DNA from: Akkermansia sp.
GTDB taxonomy: Bacteria > Verrucomicrobiota > Verrucomicrobiia > Verrucomicrobiales > Akkermansiaceae
Direction of reading: 5' to 3'
Assembly (NCBI GenBank): GCA_017415995.1
Contig: JAFQDN010000041.1
Location: forward strand, 1-37,678
Length of the DNA stretch: 37,678 nt
A model generated the notes under the pieces. It made no database searches. It saw only the letters and a list, made by a program, of their open reading frames with translations, and was not told the origin of the DNA. This document shows, one piece after another, positions 15,578-22,947 of the stretch. Each line of letters starts with the position of its first letter. Position 1 is the stretch's first letter. The translations under genes were made by a program, and so were the position numbers.

Positions 15578-17824
15578 TCAGTACAAATCAGCATCAGATT
15601 CAGATGCCGGAGATGACTCACGGCGACGTTGCGGCGCAGCTGGGGCGTCTACCGGAGCAGATGCCAACGGCTCTGCCGGGCGAGGCGCTCCAACATTCGG
15701 CTCCTTTCGCTGTTTGTCATTCGTATAGTATGAGTAGTAAGTGGTGTAGTATTGATACTGCGTATCAGCGCTGATATCAACATTGTTCATAACAAGGCCC
15801 ATAATCTGTCCACCGACATTCTGGATAATGGACTTGGTACGGAGCAAAGCTTTAAGCGGCATCTTGCGCGGCTGCAACACCACTAAGGTAGCATCTACCT
15901 TGCTAACCAACAGGGATGCGTCACTTACGCCAAGTACAGGAGGCGAGTCAAAGAACACCACATCGAAACGCTTAGATACCTCGGACAACAACTGATCCAT
16001 ACGGTATGAACCAAGAACGCCGGACGGGTCGGAAGGCTGAGGGCCGGAGGGCATAAGGTAAAGATTCGGAACCTTCGTACGGAAGACCACATCCTTGAGT
16101 TCAAGCTCGTTATTGGTAAGGTAATTGGACAAACCAAACTCACCGTCAATCTCAGCATAGCGAGCAAGGCGGGGACGACGCAAGTCCGCATCAATCATCA
16201 GCGTGCTATAGCCTGCTGCTGCATATACATATGCGAGATTACTGAGAGTCGTTGTCTTACCTTCACCGGCATTGGCAGATACAACGGCAAAAGTGCGAGC
16301 CTTATACAATGCCTTCTTCAGCTCAATATTCGTACGCAAAATACGGTAAGCCTCGGCATCAGGGCTGTTTCCGCCCTGCAAGACAAGCAAGCCGGCATCT
16401 TGAGGAATAACACCCAACACAGGCAAGGACAAGTGGCGTTCTGCATCCTCAAGAGACTTGACAGAGGTATCAAAGTAGTTATACACAACGGCAACTACAA
16501 CACCGGCAATCAAGCCTACCACCGCACCGACAATCAGGTTAAGCTTAATGTTGGGGCTCGTGGGCACACCGGCTACGGAGGGCATGCTATACACCTCAAC
16601 AATAGAGCGGTGCGCATTCAAACGCATCTTATCCTGTAACAGTTTGCTGTAAAGTTGGTCATGAGTGCGCTTGGCATTCATGTAATCTTCCTGAGCTTGG
16701 ATAATTTCACGCTCTTCAAGTTTAAGGCCACGCAAAGCCTCATGAGCCTCCTTAATGCGCACACCGAGGTTTTCCAGCTCTTTTTCCTTGGCAACAAGCT
16801 GTTTTTCCATGGCATCGCGCATATCTACCAAGCCCTTATAAAGGTCCTGCTTTGTGCTGTTATGTTTTTCATCCAAACGGAGCACAATAGGGTGGCGCTC
16901 ACCATAACCGGCCATCAATTTCTGAGCACGCTCATCTTCTTCCTGATGATACGTTTCATTAAGAGTACGGACGCGAGAAGATGCGTAAGATTCAGCAGAA
17001 AGAAGCTCAGAGTTAACAACGTACTCCAACAAATCTTCATCCTTGAGCCCCTTGAGCTGGCCCACATGCACGCGCATTCTCTCCAGCTCATTGATAAGCT
17101 GAGTTTGCGCAGACTGCAAATCGCGGTATTTTTGCTCTTCTGCACCGCTTGAAGATACAGAACCTGAACCGCCATTCCACATACCGATGAGATACTTACC
17201 GGTACTGATGATATAGCGCACAGCTTCAGCCTTATTATCTAAGTCATCAGCACTGCGGGTAAACACCTCCTGACGTTCGCTGATTGCATCCTGAATCTGT
17301 TGATTCTCCTGTCTATCACGAATTTCGCGATATGTTTGTGTTACCTGATTACAAATTTCACATGCGGTGGATGCATTGGAGCAACTCACAATGATATCCA
17401 CCATATTGGTACCACGCACCGGCATCACCTTAATCATACCGGCAAGAGAGCCGGCAGCGCCCTCGGGACTGGTACCCCACTGCTTGGGCAAATTCAGCTT
17501 CTTGGCAACCTCCATCAAGTTACGTTGTGAAACGAGCACCTCAAACTGTGTCGTCATGTACTCCGTACCGGCCGCATGAGAACGAACCGGGCTTTCTGCT
17601 CCACCACCGGCAGTAATATCAATCGTCTCACCCGGGGGTTTGATTTCGATTCGCATCGAACTGGTGTACATTGGAGTAGAGAGCTTCGTAATCACAGCGC
17701 AGCTCACAAACACAAGCAAGAAAACAAACAGAGCCTCTTTCCAACGCGTCCGCAATATCTGAAGATAGTCTTGAGCGTGGAGAATGGCCTCTGCCTGCTT
17801 AACCTGGGACGTATTATCCGCCAT
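15578..17824 (-). CDS. polysaccharide co-polymerase fused to BY-type tyrosine autokinase (Wzc/EpsB-like)
   Basis: The 748-residue protein combines a Wzz chain-length domain and a cytoplasmic kinase. Membrane segment 1 is at about residues 31-48. A long periplasmic coiled-coil section runs to a GNVR-type proline motif (SVAGVPTSPNIKLN) before membrane segment 2 at about 428-450. The kinase has Walker A in SANAGEGKTTTLS near residue 520, Walker A' in LMIDADLRRPRL near 540 and Walker B in VVFFDSPPVLG near 625. A tyrosine cluster (QYQYYTTYYSYY, about 688-700) is the likely autophosphorylation site. Such kinases control polymer length through phosphorylation cycles. A Pro/Ala-rich tail follows the tyrosines. 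It is the central regulator of this export module. Confidence 0.93.
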   Translation of the reverse strand: MADNTSQVKQAEAILHAQDYLQILRTRWKEALFVFLLVFVSCAVITKLSTPMYTSSMRIEIKPPGETIDITAGGGAESPVRSHAAGTEYMTTQFEVLVSQRNLMEVAKKLNLPKQWGTSPEGAAGSLAGMIKVMPVRGTNMVDIIVSCSNASTACEICNQVTQTYREIRDRQENQQIQDAISERQEVFTRSADDLDNKAEAVRYIISTGKYLIGMWNGGSGSVSSSGAEEQKYRDLQSAQTQLINELERMRVHVGQLKGLKDEDLLEYVVNSELLSAESYASSRVRTLNETYHQEEDERAQKLMAGYGERHPIVLRLDEKHNSTKQDLYKGLVDMRDAMEKQLVAKEKELENLGVRIKEAHEALRGLKLEEREIIQAQEDYMNAKRTHDQLYSKLLQDKMRLNAHRSIVEVYSMPSVAGVPTSPNIKLNLIVGAVVGLIAGVVVAVVYNYFDTSVKSLEDAERHLSLPVLGVIPQDAGLLVLQGGNSPDAEAYRILRTNIELKKALYKARTFAVVSANAGEGKTTTLSNLAYVYAAAGYSTLMIDADLRRPRLARYAEIDGEFGLSNYLTNNELELKDVVFRTKVPNLYLMPSGPQPSDPSGVLGSYRMDQLLSEVSKRFDVVFFDSPPVLGVSDASLLVSKVDATLVVLQPRKMPLKALLRTKSIIQNVGGQIMGLVMNNVDISADTQYQYYTTYYSYYTNDKQRKEPNVGAPRPAEPLASAPVDAPAAPQRRRESSPASESDADLY

Positions 17825-17851
17825 TTTATGCTATATTGGTAAAGATAAAAA

Positions 17852-17889
17852 GGGAGTGGAATCGCGCACCGGCAACAGATTCCACTCCC
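17852..17889 (-). terminator. strong hairpin with T-run between the barrel and Wzz/kinase genes
   Basis: GGGAGTGGAATC at 17852-17863 pairs perfectly with GATTCCACTCCC at 17878-17889. On the minus strand TTTTTATCTTT follows directly. It lies inside an apparent operon, only 28 bases before the kinase ATG, so it may reduce downstream expression instead of ending the unit. Confidence 0.85.
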
Positions 17890-17903
17890 ATAAGATTTTG
17901 GTA

Positions 17904-19109
17904 TTAGAACGAGTAGCTCAACCCTGCAGATACTACGTTTCTGTAGTAATCATCGGTCCCGAAGTTGGATTCCGAATCAGAGTACGTATAGTTGTAACGG
18001 AGATTACCGGAAAGCTGCTCGGTGAACTTGTAGTTCATACCGGCAAATGCTGTCCAAGTGGTGCGTCCGGTATCCTGAGCACCGCGAGTACCATCGGAGT
18101 AGGAAGCATCAAGCAAGGAAGTACCGAAGCTGAAGGACACGCGGGGAGTGAACACGTAGGAGCAATCCAAACCGACACGCCACGTCATATCAGACAAGTA
18201 GTTTGAGCGGCTATAGCGGTTATAGGTATCCACGTTTTCGTTATCGAGAGAGAGATATGCTCTCATGCTCAAACCTTTCGTCAGCTGACGATTGTAGCCT
18301 AAACGAAGATTGGGATAGATGTTATTCTCACCATCAATCATCTTAACTTGGGCACCGGCGGTCAAGCTGACGCTGGCAACAGGGCTGATAGCATGATTGA
18401 CGGAGAACGTCGTGTAAATACTGTCGGAGTCATAACCCTCACTACGCATCTCATCACGCCAAGTAGCGGAGAAGCTGTAAGTAGTGCGAGCAGAGTGACG
18501 GAAGTTGAGGGAGAGACCACCCGTTACATACGTACGGTCATCCACCTCATAATCGGAGTCAGTGTAAACATTACCACTGTAACCGAAATTGGCAGTCCAG
18601 CTCCAACGGCAGTCAATCGTCTGAGAATAACTGTTGGACAAGTTCCAGTTCAAGCAGTCACCTTGAGTATGAGCCGAAGAAATACCGTTAGCGTAATCGG
18701 GCTCCGGGGAGTAACGCAGAACGAAAGAACCGGCGTACTGGCTGCTGGAAGAGAACGCATGTGACAATCTGGCATTAACAGAAATGTCAGAGAAGTTCCG
18801 TTGATCCGTTCCATTGGCGGTCTTGTTATAAAGCTGACCACCGAGGCGAACGTCATAAGACTTTTTGGTTACAGCCTCATTATCAGCGTAAGAAGCAGTC
18901 ACGCCATAACGAACAAAGCCGCCACCCTCGCGGTTATCCTTACTGTTATTGAGGTTATCGTCATAACCGGCGTTCATGTATACACCATAGCGCACAGCGT
19001 AAGACTCGGGCAAACCTACTGCCGGAGCTGTATCATACAGAGTAAGAGCAGTAGCAGGTACGGTAAGAACACCGCAGAAGAAAAGAGCTTTAACGATTGC
19101 AGATTTCAT
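17904..19109 (-). CDS. outer-membrane beta-barrel protein of the polysaccharide module
   Basis: The 401-residue protein has a signal peptide (about 1-22, ending VPATA). The rest is alternating amphipathic strands rich in Tyr, Ser, Asn and Thr, such as YTSRVSF-like and YSFSATWRDEM segments. It ends in GLSYSF with the terminal Phe typical of barrels recognised by BamA. I estimate 16-18 strands. Its place between the secreted protein and the Wzz kinase suggests it is the outer-membrane channel for the polymer, a role filled by barrel proteins in several exopolysaccharide systems. The ATG at 19109 is taken over the GTG one codon earlier. No catalytic motif is visible. Confidence 0.8.
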   Translation of the reverse strand: MKSAIVKALFFCGVLTVPATALTLYDTAPAVGLPESYAVRYGVYMNAGYDDNLNNSKDNREGGGFVRYGVTASYADNEAVTKKSYDVRLGGQLYNKTANGTDQRNFSDISVNARLSHAFSSSSQYAGSFVLRYSPEPDYANGISSAHTQGDCLNWNLSNSYSQTIDCRWSWTANFGYSGNVYTDSDYEVDDRTYVTGGLSLNFRHSARTTYSFSATWRDEMRSEGYDSDSIYTTFSVNHAISPVASVSLTAGAQVKMIDGENNIYPNLRLGYNRQLTKGLSMRAYLSLDNENVDTYNRYSRSNYLSDMTWRVGLDCSYVFTPRVSFSFGTSLLDASYSDGTRGAQDTGRTTWTAFAGMNYKFTEQLSGNLRYNYTYSDSESNFGTDDYYRNVVSAGLSYSF

Positions 19110-19145
19110 CACTTTCGTATTTTTATTGATTACAATTTACCCGGA

Positions 19146-19730
19146 TTAATAAGAGGGAGAGGTTACGGAGGGGGTGGGAAGAACACCGTTAATGTTCAAA
19201 CCAACGTCATTGTGTGCTTTATCCGTAGCATTCTCATAAACACCGGATACGGAAGCCAACAAGGAGTTCACGGTGTTATCCGCTACGCCATCAGGCAAAG
19301 AAGCATCGTACAGTGCATCCAGCATGCCGTAGAAGAGAGCCTCCGTACCGGAGCCGGAAGCGGAGTATCTGGCACGCTGCACAGTTGCACCCTGCACTGC
19401 GGAACCTTTAACATCCTTGTACTTACGAACATAGGTACCCACATTGCAGGCAACGTCCTCAGGCAGAGCAAGAATAATGGCGCGCAGAATAGCATAACAC
19501 TCACTTGCTTTCCACGTGGTACGCTGAGCAAGAATAGCTTCAAAAAGCTTATCAACTTCAGCCGGGGACTCCTTCGCTGCCTTATAAGCAGCATCACAAA
19601 TCTCACTCAAGCGAGCCTTAGAATCCTGAGCAGAAATAGCAACCGCTTTATCCCATGCAGGACCGGCCGCATAAAGAGGCGCTGCGAGCACGCCCATCAT
19701 CAGAGCAATTGAGAGGTATGTTGCCTTCAT
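19146..19730 (-). CDS. small secreted protein of unknown function, first gene of the export operon
   Basis: I do not recognise this 194-residue protein. It has a clear signal peptide (MKATYLSIALMMGVLAAPLYAA, cut near residue 22) and a helical middle (AAYKAAKESPAEVDKLFEAI and following). The tail is Ser/Val/Asn-rich, with NDVGLNINGVLPTPSVTSPSY at its end. The ATG at 19730 is preferred because AAAGGAAAC lies upstream at a normal distance and the signal peptide starts there. It begins only 23 bases after the 3' end of tRNA-Gly(TCC), leaving no room for a separate promoter, so it is probably made from a tRNA-led transcript. It precedes the barrel gene by 36 bases and is likely periplasmic. Confidence 0.75.
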   Translation of the reverse strand: MKATYLSIALMMGVLAAPLYAAGPAWDKAVAISAQDSKARLSEICDAAYKAAKESPAEVDKLFEAILAQRTTWKASECYAILRAIILALPEDVACNVGTYVRKYKDVKGSAVQGATVQRARYSASGSGTEALFYGMLDALYDASLPDGVADNTVNSLLASVSGVYENATDKAHNDVGLNINGVLPTPSVTSPSY

Positions 19731-19741
19731 GTTGTTTCCTT

Positions 19742-19753
19742 TGTTTATAAACA
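19742..19753. promoter_or_regulatory. 12-bp perfect palindrome between tRNA-Gly and the export operon
   Basis: TGTTTATAAACA is its own reverse complement and lies between the tRNA 3' end and the ribosome-binding site of the secreted protein. It could be a protein-binding site or an RNA-processing site; it is too short to be a terminator. Confidence 0.4.
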
Positions 19754-19824
19754 AGCGGGTAGCGGGAATCGAACCCGCATGGCCAGCTTGGAAGGCTGGA
19801 GCTTTGCCATTAAGCTATACCCGC
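19754..19824 (-). tRNA. tRNA-Gly (anticodon TCC)
   Basis: On the minus strand, acceptor GCGGGTA pairs with TACCCGC, discriminator T. The D-arm has AATGGCAAAGC, the anticodon arm is CCAGC-CTTCCAA-GCTGG with TCC at positions 34-36, and the T-arm is GCGGG-TTCGATT-CCCGC. No CCA is encoded. It is transcribed from the promoter at 19838-19865 and runs into the polysaccharide operon. Confidence 0.95.
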
Positions 19825-19837
19825 GCTTGACGGACTC

Positions 19838-19865
19838 ATTCTACATTTTTTATCACATATGGCAA
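19838..19865 (-). promoter_or_regulatory. promoter of tRNA-Gly(TCC)
   Basis: On the minus strand TTGCCA (19865-19860) and TAGAAT (19843-19838) are 16 bases apart, ending about 13 bases before the tRNA. Phased A-tracts lie directly upstream (19867-19904), an arrangement typical of an UP element on a strong stable-RNA promoter. Confidence 0.65.
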
Positions 19866-19866
19866 G

Positions 19867-19904
19867 TCTTTTTTTGCATTTTTTTGCATTTTTTTACATT
19901 TTAC
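19867..19904. repeat. phased T/A-tracts, probable UP element or bent DNA
   Basis: Three successive T-tracts of seven bases are punctuated by GCA, GCA and ACA at a spacing of 10 bases, close to one helical turn. Such phasing bends DNA and supplies A-rich contacts for RNA polymerase alpha subunits. It sits directly upstream of the tRNA-Gly(TCC) promoter and about 65 bases upstream of the divergent tRNA-Gly(CCC) promoter. Confidence 0.6.
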
Positions 19905-19967
19905 CCTCAACTTCCATGCTTTTTACCCATCTTGAGTCATAAAAATTCATTTTTTACATTTTTCGAC

Positions 19968-19996
19968 TTGACTCACATTACTCTCTTGTTTATACT
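19968..19996 (+). promoter_or_regulatory. promoter of tRNA-Gly(CCC)
   Basis: TTGACT at 19968-19973 and TATACT at 19991-19996 with an exact 17-base spacer, ending 13 bases before the tRNA. Confidence 0.75.
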
Positions 19997-20009
19997 CTCC
20001 CCCGACATC

Positions 20010-20080
20010 GCGGGCGTCGTTCAATGGTAGGACGCGTGCTTCCCAAGCATGAGACACGGGTTCGATTCCCGTCGCCCGTA
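20010..20080 (+). tRNA. tRNA-Gly (anticodon CCC)
   Basis: Acceptor GCGGGCG pairs with CGCCCGT, leaving a G1-T72 wobble and discriminator A. The D-arm has GTTCAATGGTAGGAC, the anticodon arm is CGTGC-TTCCCAA-GCATG with CCC at 34-36, and the T-arm is ACGGG-TTCGATT-CCCGT. No CCA is encoded. The wobble end and A73 are unusual for glycine tRNA, where G1-C72 and U73 are the norm. Confidence 0.92.
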
Positions 20081-20086
20081 TCTTAC

Positions 20087-20115
20087 ATAGCGAAGCAAAC
20101 GGCTTCGCTATTTTT
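20087..20115 (+). terminator. terminator of tRNA-Gly(CCC)
   Basis: ATAGCGAAGC at 20087-20096 pairs with GCTTCGCTAT at 20102-20111 across AAACG, followed by TTTTG. Confidence 0.88.
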
Positions 20116-20176
20116 GTCCCCCCCCCTCTAAACGAGCACTAATTAACAAAAAACAAAGTCATTCCGAGATAAAAGC

Positions 20177-20205
20177 TTGACAAACGCCACAAAATTGCTT
20201 AACTT
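20177..20205 (+). promoter_or_regulatory. promoter of the 20239-23726 operon
   Basis: A perfect TTGACA at 20177-20182 and TAACTT at 20200-20205 with a 17-base spacer, about 35 bases before the first ATG. A TATATT 5 bases downstream is an alternative -10 without a matched -35. Confidence 0.55.
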
Positions 20206-20238
20206 TTCCTTATATTTTCAGAAAAACGGACATCAGAT

Positions 20239-20874
20239 ATGCCTCTTGGACCACAAACACAGCGCGAGCCGTACCGACAAATGGAATTAACACCGGAAGG
20301 GACGGACGGCAGCATGCACACCCCGGAGCGCATGCTTGAGCAAGCAGAGCGACTGCGTTTACAAGCAGAGCGTTTTGAACAGCAAAGATTAGAAAGCGAA
20401 AGTCTGAGCCGGGAACTGGAAGAAAGCACCATCAAAAAGACACGTTTCAATGCAGATCTGAACGAAGTCGGGCAGCGATTACATAACGCCGTACGGAGAC
20501 TGGAGCGTGAGCTGGACAGCATGGAGCGCGAGGCGCATGAAATGGAGCAAGTAAGTGAGTGTTTCAAGCGTCATTTACAAATTCTGTCATCCCTACAACC
20601 GCAACACTGGGCACCGGAGAGCGTCAAAGAACGGCTTCGCGAAGCGTTACCGAAGCTGGACAGAGCCGACAACGATTTTCACGAAGCCTACGCCTGTGGC
20701 AAGGAATACAGACACACCGCAATTTTCCGTCACAAACCGGGAGAAGAAGTAAAGCAGAAGTTCAGCATGGCCACCATTAAAGAAGAAATGCTCAAAGGCT
20801 TGGCATTTCATCTTCCCCTGTTCATGCTCATCCTCATCAGCTGGCTCATCTATCTCTTGGCAACAGCAGAATAA
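20239..20874 (+). CDS. coiled-coil protein with one C-terminal membrane anchor, unknown function
   Basis: I do not recognise this 211-residue protein. Residues 25-110 are a highly charged Glu/Arg/Gln coiled coil with heptads such as LEQAERLRLQAERFEQQRLE. A less regular region follows, and a single hydrophobic segment near the C-terminus (about 188-208, AFHLPLFMLILISWLIYLLA) would make it tail-anchored in the inner membrane with the coiled coil in the cytoplasm. It is the first gene of a compact operon with another membrane protein, gatC, gatA and thiD. Confidence 0.7.
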   Translation: MPLGPQTQREPYRQMELTPEGTDGSMHTPERMLEQAERLRLQAERFEQQRLESESLSRELEESTIKKTRFNADLNEVGQRLHNAVRRLERELDSMEREAHEMEQVSECFKRHLQILSSLQPQHWAPESVKERLREALPKLDRADNDFHEAYACGKEYRHTAIFRHKPGEEVKQKFSMATIKEEMLKGLAFHLPLFMLILISWLIYLLATAE

Positions 20875-20886
20875 CCCCCCATCAAC

Positions 20887-21213
20887 ATGTCCGGAAAACG
20901 TATCAGCAGACAACAGGAATACGCACTCATGGAAGAACAGGCGCGGCACACGCAGCGCAGCCCCAAAAGGCATTCAGATTACTTCTACGAGGAAGACTAT
21001 TCTCAGTACACCAACCGGCTGGACAAAAACACCTTAGCCCCGCCGGAAGACATACTGGATGCCCGCAGGCGCAAGCCCGGCAAAATCAACATGCAGCACG
21101 TATCCGGGCAGAGCCGCAACGTCCTGACAGAAAACCTTATTTTACTTGCCTTACTGGTAGGCTCCATATACGGACTCTACAAACTGAGCATGTATTTACT
21201 CAACCAAGCCTGA
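20887..21213 (+). CDS. small tail-anchored membrane protein, unknown function
   Basis: This 108-residue protein has a charged, Tyr-rich N-terminal half (HSDYFYEEDYSQYTNRL) and one hydrophobic segment at about residues 82-104 (NLILLALLVGSIYGLYKLSM). The topology is the same as its upstream neighbour: soluble N-terminus inside, C-terminal anchor. It starts 12 bases after that gene and ends 6 bases before gatC. The two may form a membrane complex, but no family is recognised. Confidence 0.68.
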   Translation: MSGKRISRQQEYALMEEQARHTQRSPKRHSDYFYEEDYSQYTNRLDKNTLAPPEDILDARRRKPGKINMQHVSGQSRNVLTENLILLALLVGSIYGLYKLSMYLLNQA

Positions 21214-21219
21214 AGCACC

Positions 21220-21516
21220 ATGGATACGCCCGGAATAGATGTCGCCTACATTGCAAGGCTGGCTAAAATCGAACTGACAGAAGAGGAAACCGCCAAATTC
21301 TCCGATGACCTCAATCAGGTACTGGAATATGTAGCCCAACTGGAGAAGTGGGATACCGACAACATAGAGCCCATGTACCATCCACTGCCCATTTACGATG
21401 CCGTCCGCAAAGATGAGCCGGGGCAAAGCCTGAGCAACGACGAAGCCGTACAAAACGCCCCCGCTGCGCAAGAGGGGCAATTCCGCGTACCAAAGGTAGT
21501 AGAATCCGCACACTGA
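21220..21516 (+). CDS. gatC: Asp-tRNA(Asn)/Glu-tRNA(Gln) amidotransferase subunit C
   Basis: This 98-residue protein matches GatC: VAYIARLAKIELTEEETAKFSDDLNQVLEY at the N-terminus, then MYHPLPIYDAVRKDEP, and a short C-terminal part FRVPKVVE. GatC wraps around GatA and stabilises the GatCAB complex, which converts misacylated Glu-tRNA(Gln) or Asp-tRNA(Asn) to the correct amide form. It starts 6 bases after the previous gene and is followed by gatA 21 bases later. gatB is not in the window. Confidence 0.95.
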   Translation: MDTPGIDVAYIARLAKIELTEEETAKFSDDLNQVLEYVAQLEKWDTDNIEPMYHPLPIYDAVRKDEPGQSLSNDEAVQNAPAAQEGQFRVPKVVESAH

Positions 21517-21537
21517 CCCGGAAAGGAACAACACCAC

Positions 21538-22947
21538 ATGCTCAAAGGAACAATCACACACTGGCGTAAACAGCTCACCGCCGGAACCATAACACCCAAA
21601 GAACTGGTACAAGAGCTCGCCACTGCCATGGAGCAGCACAATTCCGGCACCAACGCTTTCATCTCATGGGATGTTGACAAGGCCTTGCAAGCAGCAGAAA
21701 CAGCGGATCTGAGCAAACCGCTCGGGGGTATTCCGATAGCCATTAAAGACAACATCTGCCTTAAAGGAGAACCCACCCGCTGTGCCTCCCGCATGCTACA
21801 CAATTTCGTAGCCCCGTATGATGCAACGGCAGTCAACAAGCTTCGCAACGCCGGAGCCATTCCCTTCGGCCGCACCAATATGGATGAATTCGCCATGGGG
21901 TCTGCCGGTAAAAACTCCGCATACGGCGCAACAGACAATCCGGCAGCCCCGGGACATGCTCCGGGAGGTTCCTCCAGTGGCTCAGCAGCGGCAGTTGCAG
22001 CGGGCATGGCCATTGCAGCATTGGGCTCCGATACCGGAGGTTCCATACGCCAGCCTGCATCCCACTGCGGCATCGTGGGGCTCAAGCCCACGTATGGTCG
22101 AGTATCACGATACGGGCTTGTTGCATTCGCATCATCGCTGGACCAAATCGGGCCCCTGACGCAAAACGTAGAAGATGCAGCCTTACTACTCAACTCACTT
22201 TGCGGGCACGATGAGCATGATTCCACCTCATCCACACTCGCCACGGAAGACTTCTCAGCAGAGCTCGGGCACAGCATTAAAGGTGTCCGCATCGGTTTAC
22301 CCAAAGAGTACCTCAGCAGTGGCAATGATGCAGCGGTTACAAATGCTCTGCAACAAGCCATAACCAAACTAACGGAAGCCGGGGCGGAAATCGTAGAAAT
22401 CTCCCTACCTCATGCGGAAGCCGTCGTGGCAGCCTACTACATCATCGCCTGCGCAGAAGCCTCCTCCAACCTCTCACGATTCGATGGTATCCGTTACGGA
22501 TACCGCGCCGAAAACACCAACGGACTTGATGAGCTTTACAGTCGCTCCCGCGCGGAAGGGTTCGGGTCGGAAGTCAAACGTCGCATCATTCTGGGCACGT
22601 ATGTACTTTCCAGCGGTTTCTACGACGCCTATTACGCAAAAGCCCAAAAAGTGCGCGCGCTGGTAGCACAGGACTTTGCCGAGGCCTTCCGGAAGGTGGA
22701 CTTTATCCTTGGTCCGGTTGCACCCACAGCGGCCCCGCAACTGCATAACTCCGGGATGAGCCCGCTGCAAGTCTACCTTTCCGACATCTATACCATACCG
22801 GCAAATCTGGCCGGGCTTCCCGGCATTTCCGTGCCCTGTCCGCAACCGCAAGGCGGATTACCCATCGGCATCCAGCTGCTGGGACGTCATTACGCAGAAA
22901 CAGCCCTCCTGAGGGTAGCCTCAGCCTTGGAACAAGCTTTCGCATGA
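21538..22947 (+). CDS. gatA: Asp-tRNA(Asn)/Glu-tRNA(Gln) amidotransferase subunit A
   Basis: This 469-residue amidase-signature protein releases ammonia from glutamine for the transamidation carried out with GatB. The Ser-cisSer-Lys triad is visible as Lys70 (IAIKDNICL), Ser145 (PGGSSSGSAAAV) and Ser169 (SDTGGSIRQPASHCG); the spacing equals that of Staphylococcus GatA. LKPTYGRVSRYGLVAFASSL and TIPANLAGLPGISVP are further family blocks. A Shine-Dalgarno-like AAAGGA precedes the ATG. The stop overlaps the thiD start by 4 bases (ATGA). Confidence 0.97.
   Translation: MLKGTITHWRKQLTAGTITPKELVQELATAMEQHNSGTNAFISWDVDKALQAAETADLSKPLGGIPIAIKDNICLKGEPTRCASRMLHNFVAPYDATAVNKLRNAGAIPFGRTNMDEFAMGSAGKNSAYGATDNPAAPGHAPGGSSSGSAAAVAAGMAIAALGSDTGGSIRQPASHCGIVGLKPTYGRVSRYGLVAFASSLDQIGPLTQNVEDAALLLNSLCGHDEHDSTSSTLATEDFSAELGHSIKGVRIGLPKEYLSSGNDAAVTNALQQAITKLTEAGAEIVEISLPHAEAVVAAYYIIACAEASSNLSRFDGIRYGYRAENTNGLDELYSRSRAEGFGSEVKRRIILGTYVLSSGFYDAYYAKAQKVRALVAQDFAEAFRKVDFILGPVAPTAAPQLHNSGMSPLQVYLSDIYTIPANLAGLPGISVPCPQPQGGLPIGIQLLGRHYAETALLRVASALEQAFA

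Noticed and set aside
19866..19904. CRISPR-like array
   Set aside because: The repeats are 10-base low-complexity T-tracts without spacers; they fit a promoter UP element instead.
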